A stretch of 64,000 nt of DNA from Blasia pusilla. Taxonomy: Eukaryota > Marchantiophyta > Marchantiopsida > Blasiales. The notes under the pieces are model-generated. The model saw nothing but the letters and a program-made list of their open reading frames with translations. It did no database searches and was not told the DNA's origin. A program made the translations under genes and the position numbers. Location: contig CM114274.1 in NCBI GenBank assembly GCA_050084515.1, positions 26,226,001-26,290,000 of the forward strand, in the 5' to 3' direction. Position 1 is the stretch's first letter. Each line of letters starts with the position of its first letter. Positions 46,241-56,632 of this stretch are shown piece by piece.

Positions 46241-46915
46241 TTCTACTCATTCTAGTGCCGACAAGAAGAGCGGATTTTAGGGTGAAGACCATCAGCAAGA
46301 AGACCATCAGAATTTGTGACCGCATGGGTTTCTGCTCTCTGTTTATGCACTTCACTCCAGATATTGAGGGTTCCAAGTTTATGGTTTGAGCAGAAGCCTG
46401 TTGAATCCTACTGTTAAGAGGTCGGACTATATAAGTAAACTTTGAATCAACTGCCCACACGTAAGCACGAACGAGAGCAGAGAGAGAGGAAGTCGAGCAG
46501 AGGTGGGCGAACGGAGAGAGCACTCACACACCAGAGGTAAGTGAAGGAGAGCCGAGCAGCCGAGCAGAGGTCAGCAGAGATATGGAGCAGGCGTGAGTAA
46601 AGGAGCGCCGAGCAGAGGTGACCTTTTAGACGCATAATGTGTCGATATATAACCCGAACTGGCGCTGTCATGGCTCGATCGAACCGAACGGCGGAGTCGT
46701 TAGTTCAGGAATACACGCTACGAGTCCTAGTCGAGGACCAACTGAGACTCGTGAAAGTTGCAGAGCAGAGGTGAGCGGAAGCCGTCAAGAACAAGACCCG
46801 GTCTCACTTAATCTCGATTCACGAACGGCTTTCACCTCGTCCTCCTCGATGAACTCAAGTGAGGGAAGGGCGCTGCTAAGGCTCGCGAAAGCTGCGGAGC
46901 ACAGGGGAGCGTAAG
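46241..46915. other. Spacer without gene
   Basis: Includes GAGCAGAGGTGAGC-type short repeats between 46,460 and 46,780. No domain seen. Confidence 0.4.
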
Positions 46916-47365
46916 ATTTCCGAACAAGACCCGGAAGCCACGACAACAACACGAACGAGAGAACGAGAACACGAAGAACGAGAACGAGCAGAAGAACGAG
47001 AACCCGAAGAACAGAACGCGCAGAAGCCACGACAACAACACGAATGAGAGAACGGGAACCCGAAGAACAGAACGAGCAGAATGAGAACCCGAAGAACAGA
47101 ACAAGAACGAGAACCCGAAGAACAAAATGAGAACACGAAGAACAACACGAACGAGCAGAACGAGCAGAACGAGATCCCGAAGAACAGAACGAGCAGAACG
47201 AGAACCTGAAGAACAGAACCCGAAGAACAAAACGAGAACGAGAACCCGAAGAACAGAATGAGAACACGAAGAACGAGAACACGAAGAACAACACGAACGA
47301 GCAGAACGAGAACCCGAAGAACAGAACGAGAACACGAACACGAACAAGAGACAACGAGAGCGCGA
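46916..47365. repeat. Purine-rich minisatellite
   Basis: Irregular array built from GAACGAGAACCCGAAGAACA and variants (GAACACGAAGAAC, GAGCAGAAC). Spacing is variable, with a unit near 12-30 bp. The CCACGACAACAACACGAA segment occurs twice. Long minus-strand open frames here (rich in Phe, Ser, Cys) are by-products of the repeat. Confidence 0.85.
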
Positions 47366-47439
47366 GTCGGCCAGCCGCGAGAGCCCTAACGCCATCAAGA
47401 ACGGACGTTGTCCATCCCTCCCCGTCCTCCCTACCCTCC

Positions 47440-47680
47440 CGTCCCGTCCGTTTAGCGCCGTCCGTTTAGATCCGTCCGTCTCCGGACGGCGTCCGTCTCC
47501 GAACGCTGTCCTCCCTGTCGTCTCTCGCGACCTCTTTACCCTCCATCGTGACCTCTTTACCCTCCGTCGCGACCTCTCCATCCCGGGGCTCCCGAACCTG
47601 AAACCTAGGCCCGACCTAGCTCGAGGTAGACGCTACCCTACGCGCCTTCAATGCGATTCCGGGACAAAGTATGGCCTTCG
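47440..47680. repeat. Right arm of long inverted repeat (partner 14,780-15,000)
   Basis: Reverse complement of 14,780-15,000 across CCCGGGGCTCCCGAACC, GACGCTACCCTACGCGCC and ATGCGATTCCGGGACAAAG. The inner side has one more GAGGTCACGATGGAGGGTAAA-type unit than the left arm. Confidence 0.75.
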
Positions 47681-47771
47681 ATTGACCTCCACAGATTTCA
47701 AGAGATGTCAGGTTTAGGTTGTGAGGTTGATGAGGTTGTGCAAATGTGGACCAATATGCTCCTCTATCTCT

Positions 47772-48130
47772 TCAGGCTCGATCGCCTACAAACAAATCTC
47801 TTCCGATTGAAGATTGTTTTGCATCGGTATCAAATTTTCTTCCCATTCTTTCGTAGACAACTCGTCGTGTTAAAAAATCCCAAAGTTCAATCCGACAATC
47901 ATAAATAGCTTCCAAAACTTTCACGCGCACCTCGGGGCTGCTATCCATCAATTCCCGGTATCGGCGATCCATTGCCCAGTCTGGAAATTCTGTGATGGCT
48001 TCCTCACCCGAACGCAAGTTCCCACTCAAACGTCACGACAAATCTCGAAGGGCATTCCGAATGTCCGGCTCCGCGTCGCCGGCCATGTCTTCTGTGCCAT
48101 CATCAGCCAACGATCTCTAGTGCAATCATT
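47772..48130 (-). other. Unassigned protein-like frame
   Basis: Minus-strand frame SGNLRSGEEAITEFPDWAMD, ELMDSSPEVRVKVLEAIYDC, IELWDFLTRRVVYERMGR. Composition looks like a real helical protein rather than a shadow, but I know no family. It lies beside the inverted repeat arm, so it may be part of the duplicated gene unit. Confidence 0.35.
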
Positions 48131-48559
48131 GGGCCCAGTATTCATCGTCCTCCATGCTTCCGGCAGATTCTTCTATGACGGTAACTTGGAGTTCCTTCGA
48201 CACTAACTCATAGAATTATCAGGATATTTGTTGTAGACAACGGATTGAAACAAAGAATACTCATAGTTCACAATTTCGATGATCGTAACTACTGACTTCT
48301 TTCGAAATAAGGTCCCACTCGCCAGGCCCGGGGCTCGGAGAAGTAGAATGTCTCCAACTTTCGAGCGAGTCCACCACACATCAGCGATCGGGACGGTGGT
48401 GTAGTTTGTTTCAGTGGAATCGTGGAATTTTTCTGGTCATTGCCATTGATTATGTGAAGTGTTTTATACGTGAGCTAAGTGCTCATCGTATACGTTTAGC
48501 CTAATGCCTCTGTTTAGTGGAGCCTTTCCGGCTTGTTGCCATTTACACATTCTGACATC

Positions 48560-49115
48560 CTCCCTAAATGGGAACATAGATGTTTTTACAAAGAATCTAA
48601 AACAACTAGAAGTGATCTAAATCTTTCAAACTTAGCTGGAGGTAGGCCTTTGGTGAAGATGTGCGCAACTTGTTCATCTGCGAGACACCACACAACATTG
48701 ATGTCCCCACTCAATACCTTTTCTCGAACGAAGTGATGCTGCACTACGATATGCTTGGTTCGTGGATGGAAGAGTGGATTGACAAATAAATTGAGCTAGT
48801 GTTATCTCCCAAAATTACATTAGGATCAGATTGGGTAAAGTGAAGTTCAGCCAATAGTCCTCTAAGCCATATGGCTTCCGTTGTGGCATTTTTCAATCCA
48901 CGGTATTCTACCTATGTGGAAGATAGTGAAATTGACATGTGCTTCTTTGATGAGAAGGTCACTGCAGCACTTCCAAATGAGAAAAAATATCCTGAAGTTG
49001 ATCGGCGAGTTGTTGGACAACCTACATAATCAACATCCGAGAATCCCAAGATTATCAGAGCTTGTTGGTTGCCTCTATCGTAGGCAAGCCCAAATGTGTT
49101 TGTACCCTCTTTGGG
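48560..49115 (-). pseudogene. Second copia RNase H fragment
   Basis: Minus-strand frames read GFSDVDYVGCPTTRRSTSGYF, SSKKHMSISLSS, EYRGLKNATTEAIWL, then DEQVAHIFTKGLPPAKFE near 48,640-48,690. This is the copia RNase H and C-terminus, more readable than the copy at 5.7 kb. No RT was found upstream, so the element is truncated. The stretch left of 48,560 may be its 3' LTR. Confidence 0.8.
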
Positions 49116-50620
49116 TCGTCACCCAACCGTATTACTTTAACATGAGCGACCGGCGGAAGGGGTTTTTTTTATTGTATAAATCATAATATTATAAGTAAGC
49201 AATTGTAGCTTGAAAGGCTGAGAAAAATATTTTAGTAGTCTTAGTATAATGTAGGGTCCAATCTATTCACCAAGCAGTAACTATAATGAAACTTATGAGC
49301 AAGGGCAAATGAAATCACTGAACGACACGTGCCACTTAATTATTGGATATAATACATATATAGGATTTTTTTAGAGGAGGAAGTGAAAAATACTCATGAA
49401 ATTAAATCATGTTCTAGCCTTGAAAATTTTGTCGCAACTTGAGATCACATGTTATAAGACTCTGGATTTTTTTTTAGGAGAGAGTGAAATCCATACATGA
49501 AAACAGAGAAGAAAAAACCTAAAGCAGAAATAATAAATATGAATAGATCAAGGGTTTAGGATCTAAGGAAATGGAGGGACAAGATTGCATTCATCTTGCA
49601 TCGTAGGAGAGTCGTTGATATGAGGGTTTGGATTTGGGCCGTTGGAAGGTAGGGGGGGTGGGATTGTGGGGTTAGTCGGGGAGGACTGCACCCCATTTCT
49701 TATTTCTCTCGTGGAGCAGTGTTGATCGACTGTTTTGGGCGAAGCTATGCCATTTTTTTAATTATTTTTTTGCATGCAATGTGTGAGTAGACCACCGGGA
49801 AGCCATCTGTGTGCTCGTACTTAGTGATAGCTGAGTGTGATCCTTCAATTGCTTGGATAACAGAGTGTGATTCTTCAATTTCTTGCTCATCCCAATCATC
49901 GTGTCACAAAGAAGGTAACTTTCTATCCATATTTTTTCTTTTGTATCAGGATTTGAAGTGCGAGGGAAAGCTGCAAAAGTTTTCTAAATTTTCCTTTCTC
50001 AATTTCTCTTCTCTATTTTTGGGCGCCGCTTGATCTACACCACCCTCGCGGACGATATGGTAGTGAACGCGCATTTCTCAGATTCCGACATTAGCCTTCT
50101 CTGTCAGGATGAATGTTGGTGAACACTGGTTGCTCTCATGGCATAGACCCAGTTTGTGTTTAGGAAGGTTGTCTCAACATTTTTGTTATCAAACTCTTGC
50201 AATAGGTTTGAGCTCACATCAATGTTGTTTCATTCCATGCGCAAACTAGCGTTCCTTCCCAATGACTTGCTTGAATATTTTCACTACCTACCTCGGGCAA
50301 TGGTCCGAGTTTAGATTCTTGTCATTGGACTCAAAACCCCTGCAATAGGCTGAGTTCATATTGTAGGACTTCATATGACAATAACAATGTCGGATGAAGT
50401 CTCACATTGTTATTGTTAGATTTTTTCTTGTTGGTTCATCTCACATTTATACCTTCGCACTGCGTGTTCTTTGTCAATGAGTTGCCCGACTTGAACGTTG
50501 AGCATCATTGTGCTTGTGAATTGAACATGACGATCAACAATTGGTGTTCTTGCTGGTATCATTATCAAGTACTTCACCTAGCCTCCTCTGTATCGAGCTT
50601 GAGCTTTGGACGTAGTCAAC
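49116..50620. other. AT-rich non-coding stretch
   Basis: Many homopolymer T and A runs. No domain recognised. Confidence 0.45.
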
Positions 50621-50621
50621 T

Positions 50622-50850
50622 ATGAGTTGATTCAATTGTATGTTAATTTTCAAAGCGTGATGGAAGCTATGGATGAGATGAAAAGAATGGGGTTGGAATT
50701 CAGTCTATAGACGTACACCACTATCATACATGGATGGTTATTTTCAGCCTATCTTAAGAAGGCACTTGTGTGTATTGAGGATGTGAAAGCATTGGGTGTG
50801 AAGCTTGATGATGTGGTGTATCCCTTTTTTTATCATCTTTCCCATTCAAG
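50622..50850 (+). pseudogene. PPR protein fragment
   Basis: The frame reads VMEAMDEMKRMGLEF, a stop (TAG at about 50,708), then TYTTIIHGWLFSAYLKKALVCIEDVKALGV and KLDDVVY. The 35-residue PPR periodicity is visible (TYTTIIHG start, MKALG-like turn, DDVVY next repeat). PPR proteins bind organelle RNA. About two repeats remain with an internal stop, so it is a gene fragment. Confidence 0.6.
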
Positions 50851-51228
50851 TTCCGTCCCTATCTGAAGCAATGTCATTGACATCTCGGCGCCCAAACTTT
50901 GCTGCTGATTTATTTCAACTGAGGCATACTCTGTACAAAGAAAACTTGTCATTTCTTGCGAGTTCTTTTCTGACTAGTTTGAAATAAAATGGAAAATTTT
51001 AATTTTAACCAGCTACTTGTTACCTTGGATCTCTCTGATCATTTGGAAAAACCCTACATCTTGGTCAAACACTGCCCACCCAATTTAGGATCTTTCGTAA
51101 TATAGTTTTAGGTTTTTCTTACTACACTCCCCTAAGAGCCATTGTTGTGGAGAGATGTTGCAAATTCACATTTCTGTCATAGTTTTGAGCTTTGGTTTTC
51201 CCCCGCTACAATGATGACACCATAATGA

Positions 51229-51258
51229 ACTTCTCTTACACTCGAGTGTAAGAGAAGT
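51229..51258. repeat. Perfect 30-bp palindrome
   Basis: ACTTCTCTTACACTC followed at once by its exact reverse complement. A second small hairpin (GAGTGTC/GACACTC) lies at about 51,283-51,305 and shares the GAGTGT motif. Confidence 0.9.
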
Positions 51259-51609
51259 CCATCATGAGTGTCTGTCTAATGTTTGAGTGTCAAAAAGCAT
51301 GACACTCAATCTATCCCCGTGTGATGCATTAACTCTTTGACTAGTATAATTTAATTTGATATTTCCGTATAAGACATGTTTTGCATATATTATATATTTT
51401 GTGTGAGATTCACCTTATTAGTGGGTAGTATTAGAGAGTAGTTATTATTTTCAAAAATAATGTCTTAGACAGGTAGTAAATTAGTAATGGAATTAGAAGT
51501 CTAATGTTTTGATAAATTTATTTATTTTCCATGTTTTTTTCTCTATCGAGAATTTGAGAAATAATTGAGGAGATACTTACCTTTTGAATTAATTCCCGAA
51601 TTAGGCCTA

Positions 51610-51983
51610 TGTCGTGCGAATCCACATCGTCATACAACATGCATCGCTGATATATCATACTCACATACATACATAACGTAGACGAGAGCATACACAAACA
51701 CAAGTGTACCACAACTGAAATCCGTGAAAGACCTACTATCATAAAACATGTATAAAATCACATACAATCGAGCCAAACCCATCCCACGATGGGAGAATCC
51801 AGGTCGAAGCTTGCGGGAACCACCATAGCCAAGAGCGGGCCCTACTGGAAAAGTCACTCTCAACTGAGTAACCCCCAACCCTATGTATGAAACCGCATCT
51901 CTACCTAGACACTACGGCCCTACATAAGGTATGGCCTCTACTAGCACACTATACTCTACGACATAATCCGTATGGTCATGATA
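51610..51983 (-). mobile_element. Solo terminal repeat (B-A) of PHD element family
   Basis: 374 bp. On the minus strand it reads TATCATGACC..., repeat B, then repeat A ending GCACGACA. It is flanked on both sides by CCTA (51,606-51,609 and 51,984-51,987), a 4-bp target duplication like that of copy 1. Confidence 0.82.
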
Positions 51984-52102
51984 CCTATCTTAATGAGTTA
52001 CTTTACAAAGAATGCACAAATAGAACCTTAGGCTAGAAGAGTTGTTATGACAATCATAAAATATGGATTTTGATAAGACATTAAGTGAGAAGTTTTTCAA
52101 TG

Positions 52103-52378
52103 TCATTGTAAGAGGCAAGTGAATTCATGAAAATCAATAAGTTCTTTTAAGTGGTTGGAGGAGGAAGCTGAATCATCATCCGGGGGCAGCAAGTTCTCAT
52201 TCGGGGAATCCATTTGTGACTCCAAGCGTCCCAACTCTAGTGCCACCATCTCCAGCTCCAACGCCTGCACTAACAGCTCTCTATCATTCGACGCCACATC
52301 CGACCCCTCCTTCTCCGACATCGAGGCCCAATTAGACCCACTATTGGGGTTTGGACGGGGAAATATTGGGGCATCCAC
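52103..52378 (-). other. Unassigned open frame
   Basis: 91-residue frame with an acidic, helical middle (ELLVQALELEMVALELGRLE) and a serine-rich tail. Not recognised; the complementary strand is also open, so the coding strand is uncertain. Confidence 0.25.
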
Positions 52379-53101
52379 AGCCTAGGCCGTGAACTCCTTC
52401 CCATCCTCCACTTTGGCCACCTCTGATCATCGCAAATGCTTTTCTGTAGCATCCATTAGAGGCCTCGGGAATCTGAAAGTGCTTGGCATAAGATTTTCTT
52501 TTTTGAGTATTAGAACTCTAGTATCCCTTTGCATCAAGTTTTTTTTGGTGAATGTGCAAATTTTGGTATCCCGTTGAATCAAGTTTGTTTAGGTTAATGT
52601 TGTAATTTTGGCATCCCTTTGCATCAAGAATGAATGTGTGATTGTTAGGAATATGGAATTCCTTTGCAAATATGTTATGATAATAGATAAACTTGTTTGA
52701 GAACTTTAAAAAATTAAATGTGTTCCTACATGTGAAGGGATTTGGAAGGATTCTTATTCGAGAGAGAGCCTTGCTCATACTTGGGTGAGTAACATACATT
52801 GAATTCAGTTATTCAAGTCGACCCTTGGAATCGATGGATATCCCGACCGATTTGGAGAGGCTTGTTTGGCTTTGAATTATTTTGCATGCTAAAGAGTATT
52901 CCTCATGATGTTGCCTCTTTAATATGCCACAAAGAATCCCTTTTTAGGTGTAGTGTGCAAGCATGGGTCTTTCCAAGGTGGTGTTACAACCCAACCGAAA
53001 GACACATATATTGCATATGGAAAGATTGGAAGATAGGACTTGGAACTCGTGAAACCATTCTAATGTGGATGAGTGTCCCTGATGTTGTCTTAAAATGCAC
53101 T

Positions 53102-53138
53102 CTACACATATGCCATGAAAAAAATGGCATATGTGTAG
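53102..53138. repeat. Perfect 15-bp-stem hairpin
   Basis: CTACACATATGCCAT, loop of 7 (GAAAAAA), then its exact reverse complement. Confidence 0.85.
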
Positions 53139-53217
53139 GAATGAGTGATCCAGAGATGGTGAAATTTCTCGTCTGTGTAAAAGAGAGGATAGCTTCAAGT
53201 GGTGGTGTAACTCAATT

Positions 53218-53690
53218 GTGTTTTTTTGTGCGCATACATATCGCTACACAACATACATCGCTCGTCACATCTACACCACACAACACCGATCTTCCCCACA
53301 CACAGGTCGATCCACACATGTACAAAAATCAACTCATACATATACATGGAGATCACACAACAAAAATAAGGAGTAGTAAAAACGGCACATCCGGCCTAAA
53401 ACTCCACTCCTCAATCTACATCGGCATATCGAGCCTCGTCCACCTTGTGCTATCAAGGAATCCGGACGCTAGCACCCTAGTTCTATCTCACACACATACA
53501 AGGGAGGTGCTCCAACGAGCCAACATGAGAAAGATGGCTTAGGAAAGCCATCTTCCTCTCTTATATAGGGTTGGGAAGAGCCAAAAGGCTCTTCCCCTAA
53601 AAATAGCCCTCCCCTTGGTAACCTGCGCGCACAGGTTACCAAGGACGGGTGACCTGGTCAACAAGTCACCCGGATGTAAAAGACCTCAAT
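53218..53690 (-). mobile_element. Solo terminal repeat of PHD/DNMT element subfamily
   Basis: The left part (53,219-53,352) matches 58,436-58,572 closely (TGCGCATAC, ATGTACAAAAATCAACTC). The right part, absent at 58.4 kb, is the promoter-like B' portion with TATATAAG (minus strand, 53,562-53,568). Four perfect hairpins lie in a row, at 53,531-53,554, 53,573-53,596, 53,613-53,644 and 53,646-53,672. The outer limits are approximate and no target duplication was seen. Confidence 0.7.
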
Positions 53691-54940
53691 ATGAAAATTG
53701 TCAGAAATGACCTTCCTAACACAATGGACCTATCCTCAACCTCATCTGATACCGTGGGACAAAGTTACACTCAAGATAGTCCGCTGGCTCATACGCCCTA
53801 TCCACGATAGATCTCGGCCTATCGGCTACTCAGATGTGACAGTTTTGAGTTTTGCCATGTTAAGAGCAATGCAACATTGGGGCAAAAGATATGCCCAAGT
53901 AGAAGGTTTGGTTGCTTTTTGAATTCCCTTCCATGCCATTGTTGTTTAGGTATGTGCAACGAGAGTGGTGTTTGGGAGCGGTAGAAAGTCAAAGACAAGA
54001 ACTTTCGTCGATGTATTTAGACCCATTCGTTGCTTGCAAATAGTCCTCCTTGCGATTTCTACTCCTTGCATTTCCCACTCCTTGCCATGTTCCGTCTCTG
54101 CTTGTGATTCCTGAATCGCAAGGCTGCGCTACGCTTTGCATTTTGGCTCCGCCGAGATTGGTTGTTGTACATTTGGTAGCTAGTTCTGTGATTCCTACTC
54201 CTTGCAATCGGCTCTGCCAAAATTGGATGTTGTACATTTGGTAGCTTGTTTAGTGATTCTTGCCTTGCGGATTTCAGAATCGCAAAGATGCCCGAGCGCA
54301 TTAGGTTTTGGCTCGAGTTTTGGCGATATTAAGTGGCCCAATTTCCGTAGCTCATCTCCTCTCGCTTTGAGGCATTTCCAGCCTTATGTGCTTCGATTAT
54401 TCGCATTTGTTTGGTTTGTACTCGCGTCTGTGTGTGTATTCCTGATTTCAGTCGGTGCAGTGGCCCGACTTTTCATTCCGATTTCAATCCGGAGTTGCCC
54501 TACGTTTATTATCGCGCAATCGAAGGCCACAGATTGTCTTCCTATTTCATCCACACGCTACAGAATATCAGGTGCACGATCATTTCCTCAAACACGATGA
54601 CGCTAAGTGCATGGCATTGAAGTACTTTCATTTTGTGCTATTTTCCATTGCCATATGTTCGAATGACTTGGTGAATCCTTTGGTCCATTGCCTTAGTGCT
54701 CAGCTCATGTGTATGTATTGTGTAGGAATTTTTGGCCTTTCACAACAGAAGTAGAGATTCGGAGGTTCCTCTTGCGGCTTGAGTAATAGGTGCTTGGAGT
54801 TTTTCTGCAATCTCTTCCTTTTCCGGTGGGGGTTAGGTAGGGTTCCGCGATTAGGGTTTAGGATGAAACGGATTAGGGTTTAGGATGAAACGGATTAGGG
54901 TTTAGGGTTTTTCACAGCAGAATGACCAGCGAGCCTAAGT
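53691..54940. other. Non-coding stretch with direct repeats and a telomere-like motif
   Basis: 54,050-54,300 holds repeated CTCCTTGCA, TTGTTGTACATTTGGTAGCT (twice, 54,161 and 54,225) and AATCGCAA[G/A] motifs. 54,857-54,912 has GATTAGGGTTTAGGATGAAACG repeated, then TTAGGGTTTAGGG. No gene assigned. Confidence 0.5.
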
Positions 54941-55041
54941 TTTAGACGCAAGCGGATTGCGCTCACTTCTCATTCCTGTTAAAAAACCATGAGAATATAA
55001 CGGGTTTCCTAACAGGAAATCAAGGGTCCCTACAAACATGG

Positions 55042-55380
55042 ATGAGTACCATGTTTCACTCAAAAACTTCAAAAGATTTTTTCCTAGCTGATATAGTTTG
55101 CAAGCATTCACACCTTTCTTCCAAAAATTATTTGGAAGATTGGATAATCCTAGGGTTTCCTTTGGAAACCTACATGTGTTTAGAGCAGGCAGCAAGGTTG
55201 GTGGGTCATAACGTAGCATTTTCACCTAAATCTCGTAAGGTTGGAAATTACGTTTGGTTAGATTGCTACTTCTAGGAGAAGGGCATGACGGAATTTCTTG
55301 TTGTGGGAAATATGGGCGAGAACATGGACGTAACACGGATTCGAGACATCAAGAGTATGATGGAATCAATTTCATGCACA
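55042..55380 (+). pseudogene. Unknown gene family member beta (paralogue of 43,545-44,110)
   Basis: The frame includes SKDFFLADIVCKHSHL, LEDWIILGFPLETYMCLEQ and NVAFSPKSRKVGNYVWLDCY, then TAG at 55,273, then GMTEFLVVGNMGENMDVTRI. Residue-by-residue it parallels the minus-strand copy at 43.5-44.1 kb over about 110 positions. The in-frame stop makes it a pseudogene. Function unknown. Confidence 0.55.
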
Positions 55381-55499
55381 AGATCTTCTTGTGTATTCCT
55401 TCTTGCTAGTCTTTGCATCCTGCCTCCTATGGATATATGTAATTTCTTGTCGGTTGGATGTGTGTGGGGCCTGACACACAATACATAAAACACGTCATC

Positions 55500-56630
55500 T
55501 CATGTGTTTGAGTGACTAGACTCCTAAACACCAGTTCCCATATGTTCTTTAGTCTTGCTTTCTAGTAAGATATAGCAGCGTTTAGTAAACACATATCCAT
55601 TTTAAATCATCGATGTAAGCCTTCCATCTCTGTTTCCATATTGATATGTGGTTTGCATGTTGCACTCTCAAAAATGTGAATTTTGGAGTTATCTTTGAAA
55701 AGCCTTTTTTTTAGAGAGATATTGTTGCCAAGATGTACATTGGCAACAACCAGTGTAGTTGAGACACAAAAAAAAGGCAAGAATGGGACATGTAGTTTGT
55801 ATTTGCCTATAATGAATGCCACTATACATCCGATCATCTTTGGAGTTTCCAATAGCCGGGCTGAAAGAAAAATATGCACTTTACTGAGAAGAATGAATAT
55901 ACAAAAAGCTACATGGCAACGCAGAAGGAGCATTTCTAGGCGGTATTGGATACCCGTCGTGAGGTGTTCAGGGTTTGAACACTCGACTCAATGTGTTCAA
56001 GGTGAAGGATTTCCGTTCTACTACGAGTGCCTACGGTACCAACCGACACGATTCCAAAAGCCTATTCCATTCCATCAACAGGCGGAGGGATTAATCGTAA
56101 GCATCTTTTTGTAAATGGCGATTAGGGACAATTTTAGTTACTGCTAACTTAGAGGTTGTGAGTTCAGGCCGCTATAACTTTATGAAGAGGAGAAGACCTT
56201 AGGGGTAGGGTATGGAGGCCTTCCAAAGCATGTTTTTAGTTGTTACTATCTCGCTTAGCCATGACTAATATAGAGGAAAGATGTATAGTGTCGGATGACA
56301 CCGTGGATTTTGGCAGGAACATCGATGCGGTCATGTCTTATCGACTAGGTTAAATTGCGACTACGGATTAACATACTTACATGGTAACCACTGAGGCGAG
56401 TGACCCGAGGAGACATGCACCAAGGCAACTCTCGAGCCAACTAAGTCATCGGGACTGAATGTATTATTTTTTTGCGAATACCAAATTTGCAATGTTCATG
56501 TGAGAAATGATTTGAACACAACATTCCATATGTTTCGGAATATTACTTTCTACAGAGTTACGTAAAGTCGTTTAACACGGTAATGTTCAACATCAATTGT
56601 GTAAGTCGGAGGTGAGAACATGTTTACTGT
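55500..56630. other. Non-coding stretch
   Basis: No frame with recognisable content. Confidence 0.4.
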
Positions 56631-56632
56631 TT

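Noticed and set aside
46785-47581. Long minus-strand open frames rich in Phe, Ser, Cys and Val (up to 249 residues)
   Set aside because: They are translations of the purine-rich minisatellite and change little between frames; no start context, domain or intron structure supports a gene.
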